A stretch of DNA of 64,000 nt from assembly GCA_016293805.1 (NCBI GenBank), contig JAEDDI010000001.1, positions 1 to 64,000 of the forward strand, written 5' to 3'. A program made the translations under genes and the position numbers. Source of the stretch: Bacillota bacterium (GTDB lineage Bacteria > Bacillota > Clostridia > Peptostreptococcales > Anaerovoracaceae). Below the pieces are notes generated by a model, which saw nothing but the letters and a program-made list of their open reading frames with translations, did not search any database and was not told the origin of the DNA. Below, piece by piece: positions 52,701 to 62,504 of this stretch; positions within the stretch are counted from its first letter, which is position 1, and the number at the start of each line of letters is the position of its first letter.

Positions 52701-53662
52701 TAAGACTGGACAGATTATTTAATAAAGAATGTATAGAAAGAATAAGCGAGAACACTGTTCTTGTTAATAAGGGTGCGCTGTCGTTTGACAGAAAGATAAG
52801 AATAAATATCGCAGCAATGGGTGACGTGGGCGGAACTCTTCTATTGGGACTAAGACTCCTGGGAGGAGAATATATCGAAAGTATCGGTATTTACGACCTG
52901 AACGAGAAAGTTCTGAGAAGATATGAAAGAGAAATTAATCAGGTCCATTATCCGGACGGAAGGAACGTGCCGAGGGTAGATATTATATCGTTTGATGATG
53001 TTTTCTCATGCGATGTTTTCGTGTTCTGCGCAACCAGGGGAATACCTTCTCTGGATAACAGAGGAGATGTCAGAATGGCGCAGTTTGAGGCAAATCGTCC
53101 GCTTATTGAACTTTATGCCAGGAAAGCGGCGGATGACCGTTTCAATGGTATTTTTGCAGTTGTATCTGATCCTGTGGATCCTCTCTGCAAGGCTGCGGTT
53201 CTTGCAGGAGCAGATCCGGCAAGAACAAGAGGATACGGTCTGGGCGTCATGAATGCAAGAGCAAGGTATTATGCGGAGAAGGACAGCAGATTCAGATCTT
53301 ATCTTGAGAACGGACGAGCGTACGGGCCTCATGGAGAGGATCTTGTAATCTGTAATGATATATACAATTATGATGATAGTATTTCACGAGAGCTTACTGA
53401 ACTTGCCGTCAAATCCAATCTTGTGACAAGAGAGGACGGTTTTAAACCGTATATTGCACCGGCAATGTCATCTGCAGCCCTTTCAATTCTTGAGACTGTA
53501 AAGGGAGGCTGGAATTATTCATCGGTATATACAGGCAGTGTGTTTCTCGGATGCAGAAACAGAATTTCAGGAGAGTATACTGAAGTGGAAAACCCTGTTC
53601 TGGATGATTCTTTGTATAACAGAATAAGTCATGCTGCCGATAATCTCAGGAAGGTACTGTAA
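52697..53662 (+). CDS. LDH/MDH-like NAD-dependent dehydrogenase
   Basis: A 321-residue protein with a lactate/malate dehydrogenase-type fold. INIAAMGDVGGTLLLGLRLL is the NAD-binding loop, IGIYDLNEKV gives the acidic ribose-binding end, VSDPVDPLCKAAV parallels the N-P-V-D motif, GLGVMNARARYYAE matches the G-x-x-L-D-x-x-R region, and YGPHGEDLV supplies the catalytic His. The usual mobile-loop Arg pattern is not clear, so the substrate is probably not lactate. It overlaps the giant gene by four bases and the flavodoxin-like gene by one, which implies a joint function. Confidence 0.75.
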   Translation: MIRLDRLFNKECIERISENTVLVNKGALSFDRKIRINIAAMGDVGGTLLLGLRLLGGEYIESIGIYDLNEKVLRRYEREINQVHYPDGRNVPRVDIISFDDVFSCDVFVFCATRGIPSLDNRGDVRMAQFEANRPLIELYARKAADDRFNGIFAVVSDPVDPLCKAAVLAGADPARTRGYGLGVMNARARYYAEKDSRFRSYLENGRAYGPHGEDLVICNDIYNYDDSISRELTELAVKSNLVTREDGFKPYIAPAMSSAALSILETVKGGWNYSSVYTGSVFLGCRNRISGEYTEVENPVLDDSLYNRISHAADNLRKVL

Positions 53663-54723
53663 TGGGACTTTTAGTAATTAAGCCAAGACCAAGCTACGGA
53701 ACAAACAGCAGATTTGAGGAAATACTGGAATATGCGCTTTCAGGTACTGAACATCAGGTTGTAACTTCTGTATCAGAACTTGAGAGAATGGATGTAAAGG
53801 GCAGGAGAATTCTTTTTGCAGTATCATTGGGTATTTCAGGTATTAACAGCGGTCTTTATGCTGTTTTGGAGTATTTGAGGATGAGAAGTGACGCTCTGGA
53901 AGGGTGTGTCGGCGGTGTGATTCTCGACGGTAAGTCGGAACTTTACACTAAGTCGGTTGGAAGAAGCGTGGTATTTACTGCAAATCTTGCCGGATGCTCT
54001 TTTCCAGGAAGGTGTCTTGTCGAAGGAACCGGAACTCTCAAGAATTACAATCTGCAGGCAAAGAACAATAATACGGATAATATGAGCGCATACAGATCCG
54101 CTGCAAGGACTCTTGTTGAGAATATACTTGGTTTTGAACATACCAGAAAGAAGAATCCGAAGATTCTTGTGCTTCATGCAAGTGATGAGGCAACCTCGAA
54201 TACACTTGCCCTTTGGAATATGATAAAGGAGAAGTTGCCGGAATGCTCATTCAAAGAGATTTCTCTGAGAAACGGTCACATCATGGACTGCAGAGGATGT
54301 GCTTATGAGGTATGCAGGCATTACAGTGAAAAGGGAACATGCTTTTATGGCGGACCTATTGCAGAGACTGTTTATCCTGCTGTACTTGAATGTGATGCTC
54401 TTGTAATGATTTGTCCGAACTATAACGATGCACTGAGCGGAAACCTTACAGCCTTTGTAAACAGGCTGACTTCCCTGTATGTGAATCACAGATTTTATGA
54501 CAAGTCACTGTTTGGGATAATTGTATCGGGATATTCAGGATGCGATATTGTGGCAGAGCAGCTTATATCAGGAATAAATATGAACAAGACATTTGCACTG
54601 CCGGGAAGATTTGCAATAATGGAAACTGCAGGAAGTCCGAAGGAGATTCTTTCTTCGCCAGGTCTTGAACAAAGAGCTGAGCGATTTGTTTTGAATATGC
54701 GGCAATACTTAATAGAAAGCTAG
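53662..54723 (+). CDS. Flavodoxin-like NAD(P)H oxidoreductase with an extra N-terminal domain
   Basis: A 353-residue protein. The N-terminal 155 residues form an alpha/beta domain of unknown type (VIKPRPSYGTNSRFEEIL, FAVSLGISGINSG). The C-terminal 190 residues are flavodoxin-like: KILVLHASDEATSNTLALW is the FMN loop, MDCRGCAYEVC holds three close cysteines, and LVMICPNYNDALSGNLTAF is the second FMN-contact segment, as in iron-sulfur flavoproteins. Third member of the coupled unit; a terminator follows at once. Confidence 0.75.
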   Translation: MGLLVIKPRPSYGTNSRFEEILEYALSGTEHQVVTSVSELERMDVKGRRILFAVSLGISGINSGLYAVLEYLRMRSDALEGCVGGVILDGKSELYTKSVGRSVVFTANLAGCSFPGRCLVEGTGTLKNYNLQAKNNNTDNMSAYRSAARTLVENILGFEHTRKKNPKILVLHASDEATSNTLALWNMIKEKLPECSFKEISLRNGHIMDCRGCAYEVCRHYSEKGTCFYGGPIAETVYPAVLECDALVMICPNYNDALSGNLTAFVNRLTSLYVNHRFYDKSLFGIIVSGYSGCDIVAEQLISGINMNKTFALPGRFAIMETAGSPKEILSSPGLEQRAERFVLNMRQYLIES

Positions 54724-54750
54724 ACTCGCGCTGAAAGGTGCGAGTTTTTT
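54724..54750 (+). terminator. Intrinsic terminator of the three-gene unit
   Basis: ACTCGC and GCGAGT pair with one or two further pairs inside, followed by six T, starting one base after the stop codon. Confidence 0.85.
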
Positions 54751-54780
54751 ATATGTATGGGTTTTAATACAATGAAAATA

Positions 54781-54789
54781 TGATATAAT
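54781..54789 (+). promoter_or_regulatory. Extended -10 promoter
   Basis: TGATATAAT (TG, one base, perfect TATAAT) 19 bases before the small membrane protein gene; the -35 is weak. Confidence 0.55.
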
Positions 54790-54807
54790 ATGCTTCGAGG
54801 TAAATTT

Positions 54808-55047
54808 ATGAGACATATTGACAGGAAAGACTCAAGAGATGAGGATGAACGGAGAGTGAAGAGTGCAAGTGCAGGAATCGCACTTATACTGCTTCTGGTA
54901 ATAGCCGTAATATCATTAATCTCTTTTATTGTTGAAATGAAGTTCGGCAAAAAAGCCGGTACACTTGTGCTTATTATCATAGCGGCTCTTCTTGCCGCAT
55001 ACTTGTACAGAAAGGAGATCGGAAACTTTTTCCGAAGAAACAGATGA
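54808..55047 (+). CDS. Small two-helix membrane protein
   Basis: A 79-residue protein with a charged N-terminus (RHIDRKDSRDEDERR), two hydrophobic helices (about residues 21-44 and 49-66) and a basic end (FFRRNR). No family recognised. The ATG at 54808 follows GAGG; an ATG at 54790 adjoins the -10 element and would lie upstream of the transcript. ATGA overlap with the M16 protease gene suggests a partner or membrane tether for the protease. Confidence 0.65.
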   Translation: MRHIDRKDSRDEDERRVKSASAGIALILLLVIAVISLISFIVEMKFGKKAGTLVLIIIAALLAAYLYRKEIGNFFRRNR

Positions 55048-56297
55048 TTAAGGTTAGAGAACTTTCGTGTGGAGCAAGACTTGTAATGGAGAAGATACCA
55101 TATGTGCAGTCTGTTTCCATGGGAATATGGGTTAAGGCAGGTTCGGTCAATGAAACTGAAGATACAGCAGGAATATCACACTTTATCGAACATATGATGT
55201 TCAAGGGCACCTCAAAGAGAAGCGCAAAGGCGATTGCATCAGATGCAGACAGAATAGCAGGACAGATAAATGCATTCACAGGCAAGGAGGCTACATGCTA
55301 CTATATGAAGACTCTTTCATCAAACATGGAAAAGGGTGCGGAAATTCTTCTGGACATGTTTCTTGAATCGCTTTTCGATGAGGAGGAGATGAACAGAGAG
55401 AGAATGGTAATCCTCGAGGAGATGAAGATGATTGAGGATTCACCGGAGGATGATATTCATGATATAATTGCTGAACTTTCGTTTGACGGAAAGCGACTTG
55501 CAAACAGCATTATCGGGACAGAAAAGTCACTTTACGGAATCACCCATGATACGATTGCAGATTATGTCAGAAGGGAATATACAGCTGACAGTATAGTAGT
55601 ATCGGTATCCGGAAATTTTGATGAAGATGCTGTTTTTGCGGTATTCGACGGTAAATTTGACAGACTGAAAAAACACAAGGAAAGCCTTCCTGATGAGAAC
55701 AACGTTATATACAAACCGCGATTCAGATCCAAGGTAAAGGATATAGAGCAGAGTCACATATGCATTTCTGCTCCGTCGATATACAGAGAAGATTCAAGAT
55801 TTCATGCAGCGACAATACTTAACAATATAATGGGAGGAAGCATGAGTTCACGGCTTTTCCAGAACATCAGAGAAGAGAAGGGGCTTGCATATTCGGTTTA
55901 CTCAATGAACAGTGCATATACCAGTGACGGATACTACTGCATTTATGCAGGAGTAAGTCATGACAAGATTCATGCCTGCATGGAAGGAATAAGGAGTGAA
56001 CTTGATAATCTTAAGAGAAAAGGTATTTCCGGTGAAGAAATAGACATAGCCAAAGAACAGATAAAGGGAAGCTATATCTACAGCATGGAAAATACAAACA
56101 GCAGAATGTTCAGCATAGGTAGAAATCTTCTTCTTGATAATGTCATCCATGAGACAGAAGAAGTTATAGAGGAGATGAACCGGGTTGATAAAGATGCTGT
56201 GGATCAGGTATCCGCCCTTATAACAGATATCGATAAGTACTGCGGTGCAGTCATCTCAGATAAAGAAGTTGACGTTGAGGAATATTTAAAGAACTGA
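55044..56297 (+). CDS. M16 family zinc metallopeptidase
   Basis: A 417-residue insulinase-family peptidase. [14 protein letters not shown] holds the inverted zinc motif HxxEH, and a downstream [12 protein letters not shown] supplies the third zinc ligand. The second half contains [16 protein letters not shown], the R/Y-bearing substrate-binding region. This is the YmxG/PqqL-like single-chain type found beside dut and near dnaG in clostridia. No signal peptide, so cytoplasmic. Full length. Confidence 0.9.
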   Translation: MIKVRELSCGARLVMEKIPYVQSVSMGIWVKAGSVNETEDTAGISHFIEHMMFKGTSKRSAKAIASDADRIAGQINAFTGKEATCYYMKTLSSNMEKGAEILLDMFLESLFDEEEMNRERMVILEEMKMIEDSPEDDIHDIIAELSFDGKRLANSIIGTEKSLYGITHDTIADYVRREYTADSIVVSVSGNFDEDAVFAVFDGKFDRLKKHKESLPDENNVIYKPRFRSKVKDIEQSHICISAPSIYREDSRFHAATILNNIMGGSMSSRLFQNIREEKGLAYSVYSMNSAYTSDGYYCIYAGVSHDKIHACMEGIRSELDNLKRKGISGEEIDIAKEQIKGSYIYSMENTNSRMFSIGRNLLLDNVIHETEEVIEEMNRVDKDAVDQVSALITDIDKYCGAVISDKEVDVEEYLKN

Positions 56298-56298
56298 T

Positions 56299-56727
56299 AT
56301 GAAGATTAAGATTAAATCAATAAGCGGAATACTTCCCGAATACGAGACAGAAGGTTCTGCAGGAATGGATGTCAGAGCGTATACTGAAGAGGATATCGTG
56401 ATTAAACCGGGAAAAAGAGTACTTGTTCCTACAGGGCTTTTCATGGAAATACCAAAGGGATGTGAAGCGCAGATAAGAGCAAGATCAGGACTTGCAATCA
56501 GGAACGGAATAACGATGATTAACGGAATAGGAACGATTGATTCCGATTACAGAGGAGAGATTAAAATTCCTCTGGTTAATCTCGGAGATGAATCCTTTGT
56601 TATAAAAAACGGAGACAGGATTGCCCAGATGGTTATTTCAAGATATGAAACTGTTTCATGGGAGAAGGTGTCAGAAGTGGGTGAGACGATACGCGGAAAC
56701 GGAGGTTTTGGGCATACGGGAGTATAA
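56299..56727 (+). CDS. dut: dUTP diphosphatase
   Basis: A 142-residue trimeric dUTPase that hydrolyses dUTP to dUMP, keeping uracil out of DNA. All five motifs are present: [34 protein letters not shown] and the C-terminal GNGGFGHTG. Starts one base after the M16 gene and one base before dgt's start. Complements the ung gene at the other end of the window in uracil control. Confidence 0.95.
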   Translation: MKIKIKSISGILPEYETEGSAGMDVRAYTEEDIVIKPGKRVLVPTGLFMEIPKGCEAQIRARSGLAIRNGITMINGIGTIDSDYRGEIKIPLVNLGDESFVIKNGDRIAQMVISRYETVSWEKVSEVGETIRGNGGFGHTGV

Positions 56728-56728
56728 A

Positions 56729-57727
56729 ATGATAACGAGAGAGGAACTTGAAAAAAGAGAATACATGATTCTTTCAGAATATGCAGCAAAGGCGGCTCAG
56801 TCGAAAGGCAGAGCATATGATGAGGAAGAATGCGAGATGAGAACATGTTTTCAGCGCGACAGAGACAGGATAGTTCATTCAAAATCCTTCAGACGTCTTA
56901 TGCATAAGACACAGGTTTTCATAGCTCCCGAGGGAGATCATTTCAGAACAAGGCTTACTCATACTCTGGAAGTGGCACAGATAGCAAAGACTATAGCAAG
57001 AGGACTTGGCCTTAATGAAGATCTTACTGAAGCTATTGCCCTTGGACATGACCTTGGACATACACCTTTTGGACATAACGGTGAAGTAGTGCTGAACAGG
57101 ATTCATAAGGACGGATTTCGTCATAATGAACAGAGCCTTCGTGTTGTCGATGTTCTCGAATGGCATAACAGCAGAAGAGGTATGAATCTCACAATGGAAG
57201 TCCGTGACGGAATACTCAATCATACAGGTCCCGGCAGGCCTTTTACGCTGGAGGGTCAGATTGTTAAAATCAGCGACAGAATAGCGTACATAAATCACGA
57301 CATCGATGATGCCCTGAGATCGGGAGTAATATCCTGTTCTGATCTTCCCGGTGAATGCATACAGTATCTTGGGGCCACACATGGTCAGAGAATAGATACG
57401 CTTGTACGTGATATGATAACAGAAAGTGACGGAAGGGACGAAATATCCCAAAGCAGTGAATGTGCAGAATATATGACTATGCTTCGCTCGTTCATGTTCG
57501 AAAATGTATATCACAATGATAAGGTCAAGAAGATAGAAGAACTCCAGCACGTTGAGAACATTATTGAAACGCTGTATGGATACTATATGAAATATCCGGA
57601 AGAGCTTCCGTCGGATATGTTTGAATATCTGGACAGGTATGATACTGCTGAGATGGTTAAGGATTATGTTGCAGGAATGACTGACAGATACTCAACCAGA
57701 CTCTTCAACCGGCTTATACCTGGATAA
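56729..57727 (+). CDS. dgt: Deoxyguanosinetriphosphate triphosphohydrolase-like protein
   Basis: A 332-residue HD-domain dNTPase: [13 protein letters not shown], the metal motifs [23 protein letters not shown] and [14 protein letters not shown] are intact. The family removes triphosphate from dGTP or other dNTPs. The ATG at 56729 follows GGGAGT right after dut; the frame extends into dut without support. The usual clostridial position just before dnaG is kept. Confidence 0.9.
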   Translation: MITREELEKREYMILSEYAAKAAQSKGRAYDEEECEMRTCFQRDRDRIVHSKSFRRLMHKTQVFIAPEGDHFRTRLTHTLEVAQIAKTIARGLGLNEDLTEAIALGHDLGHTPFGHNGEVVLNRIHKDGFRHNEQSLRVVDVLEWHNSRRGMNLTMEVRDGILNHTGPGRPFTLEGQIVKISDRIAYINHDIDDALRSGVISCSDLPGECIQYLGATHGQRIDTLVRDMITESDGRDEISQSSECAEYMTMLRSFMFENVYHNDKVKKIEELQHVENIIETLYGYYMKYPEELPSDMFEYLDRYDTAEMVKDYVAGMTDRYSTRLFNRLIPG

Positions 57728-57732
57728 TGATT

Positions 57733-57757
57733 GCATCCGCAACCGGATGCTTTTTTT
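57733..57757 (+). terminator. Intrinsic terminator after dgt
   Basis: GCATCCG, loop CAAC, CGGATGC then seven T, five bases after the stop codon. Confidence 0.92.
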
Positions 57758-57784
57758 GATGATATAAAAAAAGGGTATGCTTTT

Positions 57785-57813
57785 TTTACAGCGTATATAG
57801 ATATAAGGATAAT
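57785..57813 (+). promoter_or_regulatory. Promoter of the dnaG-rpoD operon
   Basis: TTTACA, 17 bases, GATAAT, 13 bases before the dnaG start codon. Confidence 0.6.
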
Positions 57814-57826
57814 ATTGGAGGTATAT

Positions 57827-59551
57827 ATGGCCGGGACAGGTTTTGTTGACGAGATCAAAGACAAATGCAATATTGTTGATGTTATCGGCAGAGTTGTCTC
57901 TCTGAAGAGAGCGGGATCAAATTACAAGGGAATATGCCCCTTCCACAAGGAGAAGACACCTTCCTTTGTTGTTTCAGAGCAGAAGCAGATATTCACATGT
58001 TTCGGATGCGGAGCAACAGGAAATGTAATATCATTTGTCGAAAAATACTATAACCTGGACTTCATGGATGCATGCTATAAGCTGGGTGAAGAGTACGGTA
58101 TAGAGATAAGGAGAGGAAGTCCGCGGGACAGGGAGCGTATTGAAAGACTCTATGAGACAAACAGAATTGCAGCCAGATACTTTTTTGATAATATCAGAAA
58201 ACCGGGAAGCCCCGGGCTTGCGTATATGATTTCAAGAGGTATTTCAGTTGATACAATCAAGAAATTCGGTATAGGATATGCAGATGAATCCTGGGACGGT
58301 CTTTTAAATCACATGAAGAGCCGCGGAATTGATGAGGGTATTCTTATGAGTCTTGGACTTGTTTCAAAGTCAGGAGACAGGTATTATGATAAATTCAGAA
58401 ACAGAGTTATGTTTCCGATAATCAATTCAAGAGGAAAGGTGATAGGATTCGGAGGAAGAATACTCGGTGACGGGATGCCGAAATACCTCAATTCACCCGA
58501 GTCGGAAGTTTTTCTGAAAAAGAACAACCTGTACGGCATTAATCTGACAAGATCAGATATGGCATCAAAAGATCAGGCTATACTTGTAGAAGGATATATG
58601 GATGTTGTCTCTCTTTATCAGGCAGGAGTAACTAACGTGTCAGCATCGCTTGGAACAGCACTTACGGATAATCAGGCAAAACTGATTTCAAGATACACGA
58701 AGAATGTAGTATTATCTTATGATTCGGACCAGGCTGGAAGAAATGCTGCCCTAAGGGGTATAGATATACTTCACAGTCAGGGGCTTAAACCGAAGGTTCT
58801 TCATGTTACAGACGGCAAAGATCCTGACGAATTCATAAAAAAACATGGAAAACTCGCTTTTGATGAACTTGTCGATAAAGCAGCATACTATGCTGACTAC
58901 AAGATAGACTCACTTGTACGAAGATTTGATCTTGAGAAAACAGACGGCAGAATAGATTTTATTAAAGAGGCAGTTAAGGTTCTCAATACACTTGGACCTG
59001 CAGAAAGAGATTTGTATATCGGGAAACTGTCAGAACTTTCAGGTGTTTCCGAAGGTGCCATACGGCTTGAGCTTTCCGGAAGAAAAGATGTTCCTCAGAC
59101 ACACGGGCAAAGGCATGATGCTGAGATTAAAGATACAGGATTAACGCCTGTTGAGAAGAATCTCATTAAGATTCTGATAAATGACAAATCGTATTTCAAT
59201 GAAATAAATGATAATTGTGATGCGTTTAAAAGTATCACCGGAAAAAACATATTCGATGGTATTGCGGCACTCATTACAGAGTACGATGAGATAAATACCG
59301 ACAGGCTGAGAGATTTACTAGATGAGACGTCACTTGCAGCACTTGATGACATCTCTGAGAATGTAATTATCGGAGGCAAGGAAAAAGAAGTTCTTGATGA
59401 CTGTATCAACAGAATCAGGATTCAGAAACTTCAGAACAGATATTCACAGATTTCATCAATACTTGATCTTACTGATGACAGTGAGAAGATAAGAGAGCTT
59501 ATGATGGAGCAGATGGAAATTCAAAAGGAACTTCAGAGAAGGAGACACTGA
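57827..59551 (+). CDS. dnaG: DNA primase
   Basis: A 574-residue DnaG that makes RNA primers for DNA replication. The CHC2 zinc ribbon has C37, H40, C58 and C61 ([21 protein letters not shown]). The TOPRIM core contains [11 protein letters not shown] and [12 protein letters not shown]. The C-terminal helicase-binding domain is present and short. TTGGAGG lies six bases before the ATG. Co-transcribed with rpoD, the classic macromolecular-synthesis arrangement. Confidence 0.95.
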   Translation: MAGTGFVDEIKDKCNIVDVIGRVVSLKRAGSNYKGICPFHKEKTPSFVVSEQKQIFTCFGCGATGNVISFVEKYYNLDFMDACYKLGEEYGIEIRRGSPRDRERIERLYETNRIAARYFFDNIRKPGSPGLAYMISRGISVDTIKKFGIGYADESWDGLLNHMKSRGIDEGILMSLGLVSKSGDRYYDKFRNRVMFPIINSRGKVIGFGGRILGDGMPKYLNSPESEVFLKKNNLYGINLTRSDMASKDQAILVEGYMDVVSLYQAGVTNVSASLGTALTDNQAKLISRYTKNVVLSYDSDQAGRNAALRGIDILHSQGLKPKVLHVTDGKDPDEFIKKHGKLAFDELVDKAAYYADYKIDSLVRRFDLEKTDGRIDFIKEAVKVLNTLGPAERDLYIGKLSELSGVSEGAIRLELSGRKDVPQTHGQRHDAEIKDTGLTPVEKNLIKILINDKSYFNEINDNCDAFKSITGKNIFDGIAALITEYDEINTDRLRDLLDETSLAALDDISENVIIGGKEKEVLDDCINRIRIQKLQNRYSQISSILDLTDDSEKIRELMMEQMEIQKELQRRRH

Positions 59552-59552
59552 A

Positions 59553-60662
59553 ATGACAAATGAGCAATACATAAACGATCTTAAGGAAAAAGCCGCTTCA
59601 AACGGAGGCAAACTCACATATGACGAGATAAACGATGTTCTCAATAATGCGGATCTTGACAAGGAAAAGGTTGATGAAATCTATGAAAAGATAATGGAGA
59701 TGGGTATTTCCATTGATATAGATTCAGATGTCAGCGAAAGTTCGGATATAGATGCAGTTTCCGATGAAGAAGATGATGATATGGATGAAAAAGAAACAGT
59801 CATCGATATTGAAAATACGCTGCCTAAATCTATTGCTGTAGATGATCCGGTTCGTATGTACCTTAAGGAAATAGGCAAGGTTCCTCTGCTTTCGGCAGAA
59901 GAGGAAATAGAACTTGCCAAGAGAATGGAGGCAGGAGACGAAGAGGCAAAGAAGAAACTGTGTGAGGCGAATCTCAGACTGGTTGTAAGTATTGCAAAAA
60001 GATACGTCGGAAGAGGCATGCTTTTCCTTGATCTGATACAGGAAGGCAATCTGGGCCTTATCAAAGCAGTTGACAAGTTTGACTGGCGCAAGGGATACAA
60101 GTTTTCAACTTATGCTACATGGTGGATAAGACAGGCTATTACCCGTTCGATTGCAGATCAGGCGAGGACAATCAGAATTCCGGTTCATATGGTAGAAACT
60201 ATCAATAAGCTGATTCGCGTATCAAGACAGCTGCTGCAGGAACTTGGAAGGGAACCAAGCCCCGAAGAGATTGCCAAGGAAATGGATATAACAGAAGAGA
60301 AGGTAAGAGAAATACTCAAGATTGCACAGGAGCCGGTTTCGCTTGAAACACCTATAGGCGAAGAAGAAGATTCACATCTTGGAGATTTCATTCCAGATGA
60401 TGATGTTCCTGCACCTGCGGAAGCCGCTGCTTTTACCATGCTCAAGGAACAGCTTATTGAAGTGCTTGATACTCTTACTGAGAGGGAGCAGAAAGTACTT
60501 ACTCTCAGATTCGGTCTTGAAGACGGTCATGCAAGAACACTAGAGGAAGTGGGCAGACAGTTCGATGTAACAAGAGAAAGAATAAGACAGATTGAAGCAA
60601 AAGCATTGAGAAAACTCAGACACCCTAGCAGGAGTAAGAAGTTAAAGGATTATCTTGAATAA
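59553..60662 (+). CDS. rpoD: Primary sigma factor SigA/RpoD
   Basis: A 369-residue sigma-70. The N-terminus carries a region 1.1-like helical segment and an acidic linker. [17 protein letters not shown] is region 1.2, [20 protein letters not shown] region 2.1-2.2, [17 protein letters not shown] region 2.3-2.4, and [19 protein letters not shown] to [16 protein letters not shown] region 4. It recognises the TTGACA/TATAAT promoters seen throughout the window. AAGGAGA precedes the ATG, which lies one base after dnaG. Confidence 0.97.
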   Translation: MTNEQYINDLKEKAASNGGKLTYDEINDVLNNADLDKEKVDEIYEKIMEMGISIDIDSDVSESSDIDAVSDEEDDDMDEKETVIDIENTLPKSIAVDDPVRMYLKEIGKVPLLSAEEEIELAKRMEAGDEEAKKKLCEANLRLVVSIAKRYVGRGMLFLDLIQEGNLGLIKAVDKFDWRKGYKFSTYATWWIRQAITRSIADQARTIRIPVHMVETINKLIRVSRQLLQELGREPSPEEIAKEMDITEEKVREILKIAQEPVSLETPIGEEEDSHLGDFIPDDDVPAPAEAAAFTMLKEQLIEVLDTLTEREQKVLTLRFGLEDGHARTLEEVGRQFDVTRERIRQIEAKALRKLRHPSRSKKLKDYLE

Positions 60663-61370
60663 ATGATTAGATTAAGTGACAGGCTGCAGGTTATTGCAGA
60701 TCAGATAACGCCGGGAGAGACTGTGTGCGATATAGGCACAGATCACGGCTTCCTTCCTCTTTATCTATATGAGAGGAATATAGCATCTCATGTTATACTG
60801 GCTGATATAAGCAGCGGTTCTCTCGAGAAGGCACGTGAAAACTGTGAAATATACTATCCTGGAATCAGGTTCGACTTAAGACTTGGAAACGGACTTGAAG
60901 TTATAAGTGAAGGAGAGGCGGATACTGTAGTTATAGCGGGCATGGGAGGAATTCTTATGTCTGAAATTCTGCAGGCTGATATGAATAAGACTAAATCAGT
61001 TAAGAAATTCATTTTTCAGCCCCGTTCAGCATCCGGCAGACTGAGACACTGGCTGTTAACCAGCGGATTTGAAATTACGTCCGACAGACTCGTTGAAGAA
61101 GGAAGATTCATATGCAGTGTAATAACTGCGGTTCCGGCTGCGAAACCGTCTGACTGCAGTTTCAGTGAAGATGATATACGAATGGAAATTCCAGAGTATA
61201 TCAGAGATGAAGAGCTTGCAGACGAGTATATCAGAAGGCGGATTGAGATGGAAAAGAGAGTTCTTTCAGGGCTTTCTGAAGCTTCCGAAAAATGGACCGA
61301 AAAGACAGAGAAGACAAAATCAGATATTGAATACCTGGAGGGATTGCTATGCTGTTCAGCGAATTTATAA
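60663..61370 (+). CDS. trmK: tRNA (adenine22-N1)-methyltransferase TrmK
   Basis: A 235-residue SAM-dependent methyltransferase: VCDIGTDHGFLPLYL is motif I, VIAGMGGILMSEIL the catalytic region and IFQPRSASGRLRHWL the following strand. The C-terminal coiled coil is the family's tRNA-binding part. It methylates A22 in the tRNA D-loop. The ATG directly follows the rpoD stop, with no gap, and its end overlaps nif3 by 22 bases. Confidence 0.9.
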   Translation: MIRLSDRLQVIADQITPGETVCDIGTDHGFLPLYLYERNIASHVILADISSGSLEKARENCEIYYPGIRFDLRLGNGLEVISEGEADTVVIAGMGGILMSEILQADMNKTKSVKKFIFQPRSASGRLRHWLLTSGFEITSDRLVEEGRFICSVITAVPAAKPSDCSFSEDDIRMEIPEYIRDEELADEYIRRRIEMEKRVLSGLSEASEKWTEKTEKTKSDIEYLEGLLCCSANL

Positions 61371-62128
61371 ATGAATTGAGATGTATTATTTCAGAGGACA
61401 TGCAGGAAGAATGGGATAACAGCGGAATACAGATAAAGACAGATGACAGTGAAATCAGACGTGTGCTGGTTGCACTTGAAATTACATCGGATGTTATAGA
61501 TGAGGCTGTAGAAAAGGATGTCCAGATTATTATAACTCATCATCCACTTCTGTTTAACGGAATAAAAACCGTTGATACGGACAATGCGTCAGGCAGATAT
61601 ATTACAAGGCTTGTAAGAAACGGAATCAATGTATATTCTTGTCATACGAATTTTGATAAAATGGCAGGTGGAAATAACGACTATATATGTGATATCCTGG
61701 ATCTGGATGAGGTTGGAATTCTGTTTGATGAGGAGTTTACAAGATGCGGATACTGTCCTGAGCGTACTCTTAGAGAAACTGCAGAACTTCTTGCTGATAA
61801 ACTTGAAACTGACATTTCACAGTTTCATATTGTCGGAGATCCAGAACAGAAGATTAACTTTGTGGGGCTGTGCACCGGAGCGGGTGCTGAATATATAGGG
61901 GCTGCGGCGCTCTGCGGATGTGATCTTTACGTTACAGGAGATTTGAAGCATCATGAGGCAAGAGAAGCAGAAGAGCTTGGCATTGCAGTTATCGATGCGG
62001 GACACTACGGTACTGAAAAAATATTTCCGAAGGCATTTATATCAGTAATGATCGACAATGAATTTACATATGATATCGATTTTATTGAATCTGAGTGTTG
62101 CAATAATCCGTTTAATTTATTAAAATAA
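61349..62128 (+). CDS. Nif3-like dinuclear metal centre protein
   Basis: A 259-residue NIF3/YqfO-type protein. ITHHPLLFNG and SCHTNFDKMAGG carry metal ligands, and VTGDLKHHEAREA with IDAGHYGTE completes the site. Some members act as GTP cyclohydrolase I type 2-like enzymes, but the common role is unclear. GGAGGG is located nine bases before the ATG in the end of trmK. Conserved position next to trmK. The rnpB promoter overlaps its last codons. Confidence 0.9.
   Translation: MLFSEFINELRCIISEDMQEEWDNSGIQIKTDDSEIRRVLVALEITSDVIDEAVEKDVQIIITHHPLLFNGIKTVDTDNASGRYITRLVRNGINVYSCHTNFDKMAGGNNDYICDILDLDEVGILFDEEFTRCGYCPERTLRETAELLADKLETDISQFHIVGDPEQKINFVGLCTGAGAEYIGAAALCGCDLYVTGDLKHHEAREAEELGIAVIDAGHYGTEKIFPKAFISVMIDNEFTYDIDFIESECCNNPFNLLK
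62098..62126 (+). promoter_or_regulatory. Promoter of rnpB
   Basis: TTGCAA, 17 bases, TAAAAT, inside the end of the nif3-like gene; the expected start lies a few bases before the RNA's first helix. Confidence 0.6.
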
Positions 62129-62140
62129 CTATTGTCTTTT

Positions 62141-62480
62141 GGACAGGCAGACAATCGCGGGCTGAAAGGCGTGAGGAAAGTCCGGGCTCCGCAGGGCGAG
62201 GATGCCAGATAACGTCTGGTGAGGGTAACCTTAAGGAAAGTGCAACAGAAACACACCGCCGAAACAGTTTGGCTGTGGCAAGGGTGAAATGGTGAGGTAA
62301 GAGCTCACCGGCAGTATGGTAACATACTGGCCGTGTAAACCCCATCCGGAGCAAGACCGAAAGAGGGCGCAAAAGGCGGCTGCCCGTCGCTGCCCGGTTT
62401 GGTGGGTCGCTTGAGTCTGCCGGTGACGGCAGACCTAGATAGATGATTGTCAAATACAGAACCCGGCTTACAGCCTGTCC
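62141..62480 (+). ncRNA. rnpB: RNase P RNA, class A
   Basis: The catalytic RNA that removes 5' leaders from pre-tRNA. The ends GGACAGGC (62141-62148) and GCCTGTCC (62473-62480) pair as helix P1. The universal core GAGGAAAGTCCGGGCTC, the GGTAAGAGCTCACC loop, GTGTAAACCCC and the closing AGATAGATGATTG with ACAGAACCCGGCTTACA are all present. The loop pattern fits the ancestral class A rather than the Bacillus class B. About 340 bases. No terminator follows before exoA, so it may be processed from a longer RNA. Confidence 0.95.
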
Positions 62481-62504
62481 CAAAAGATGTTTAAGGAGTA
62501 TACT

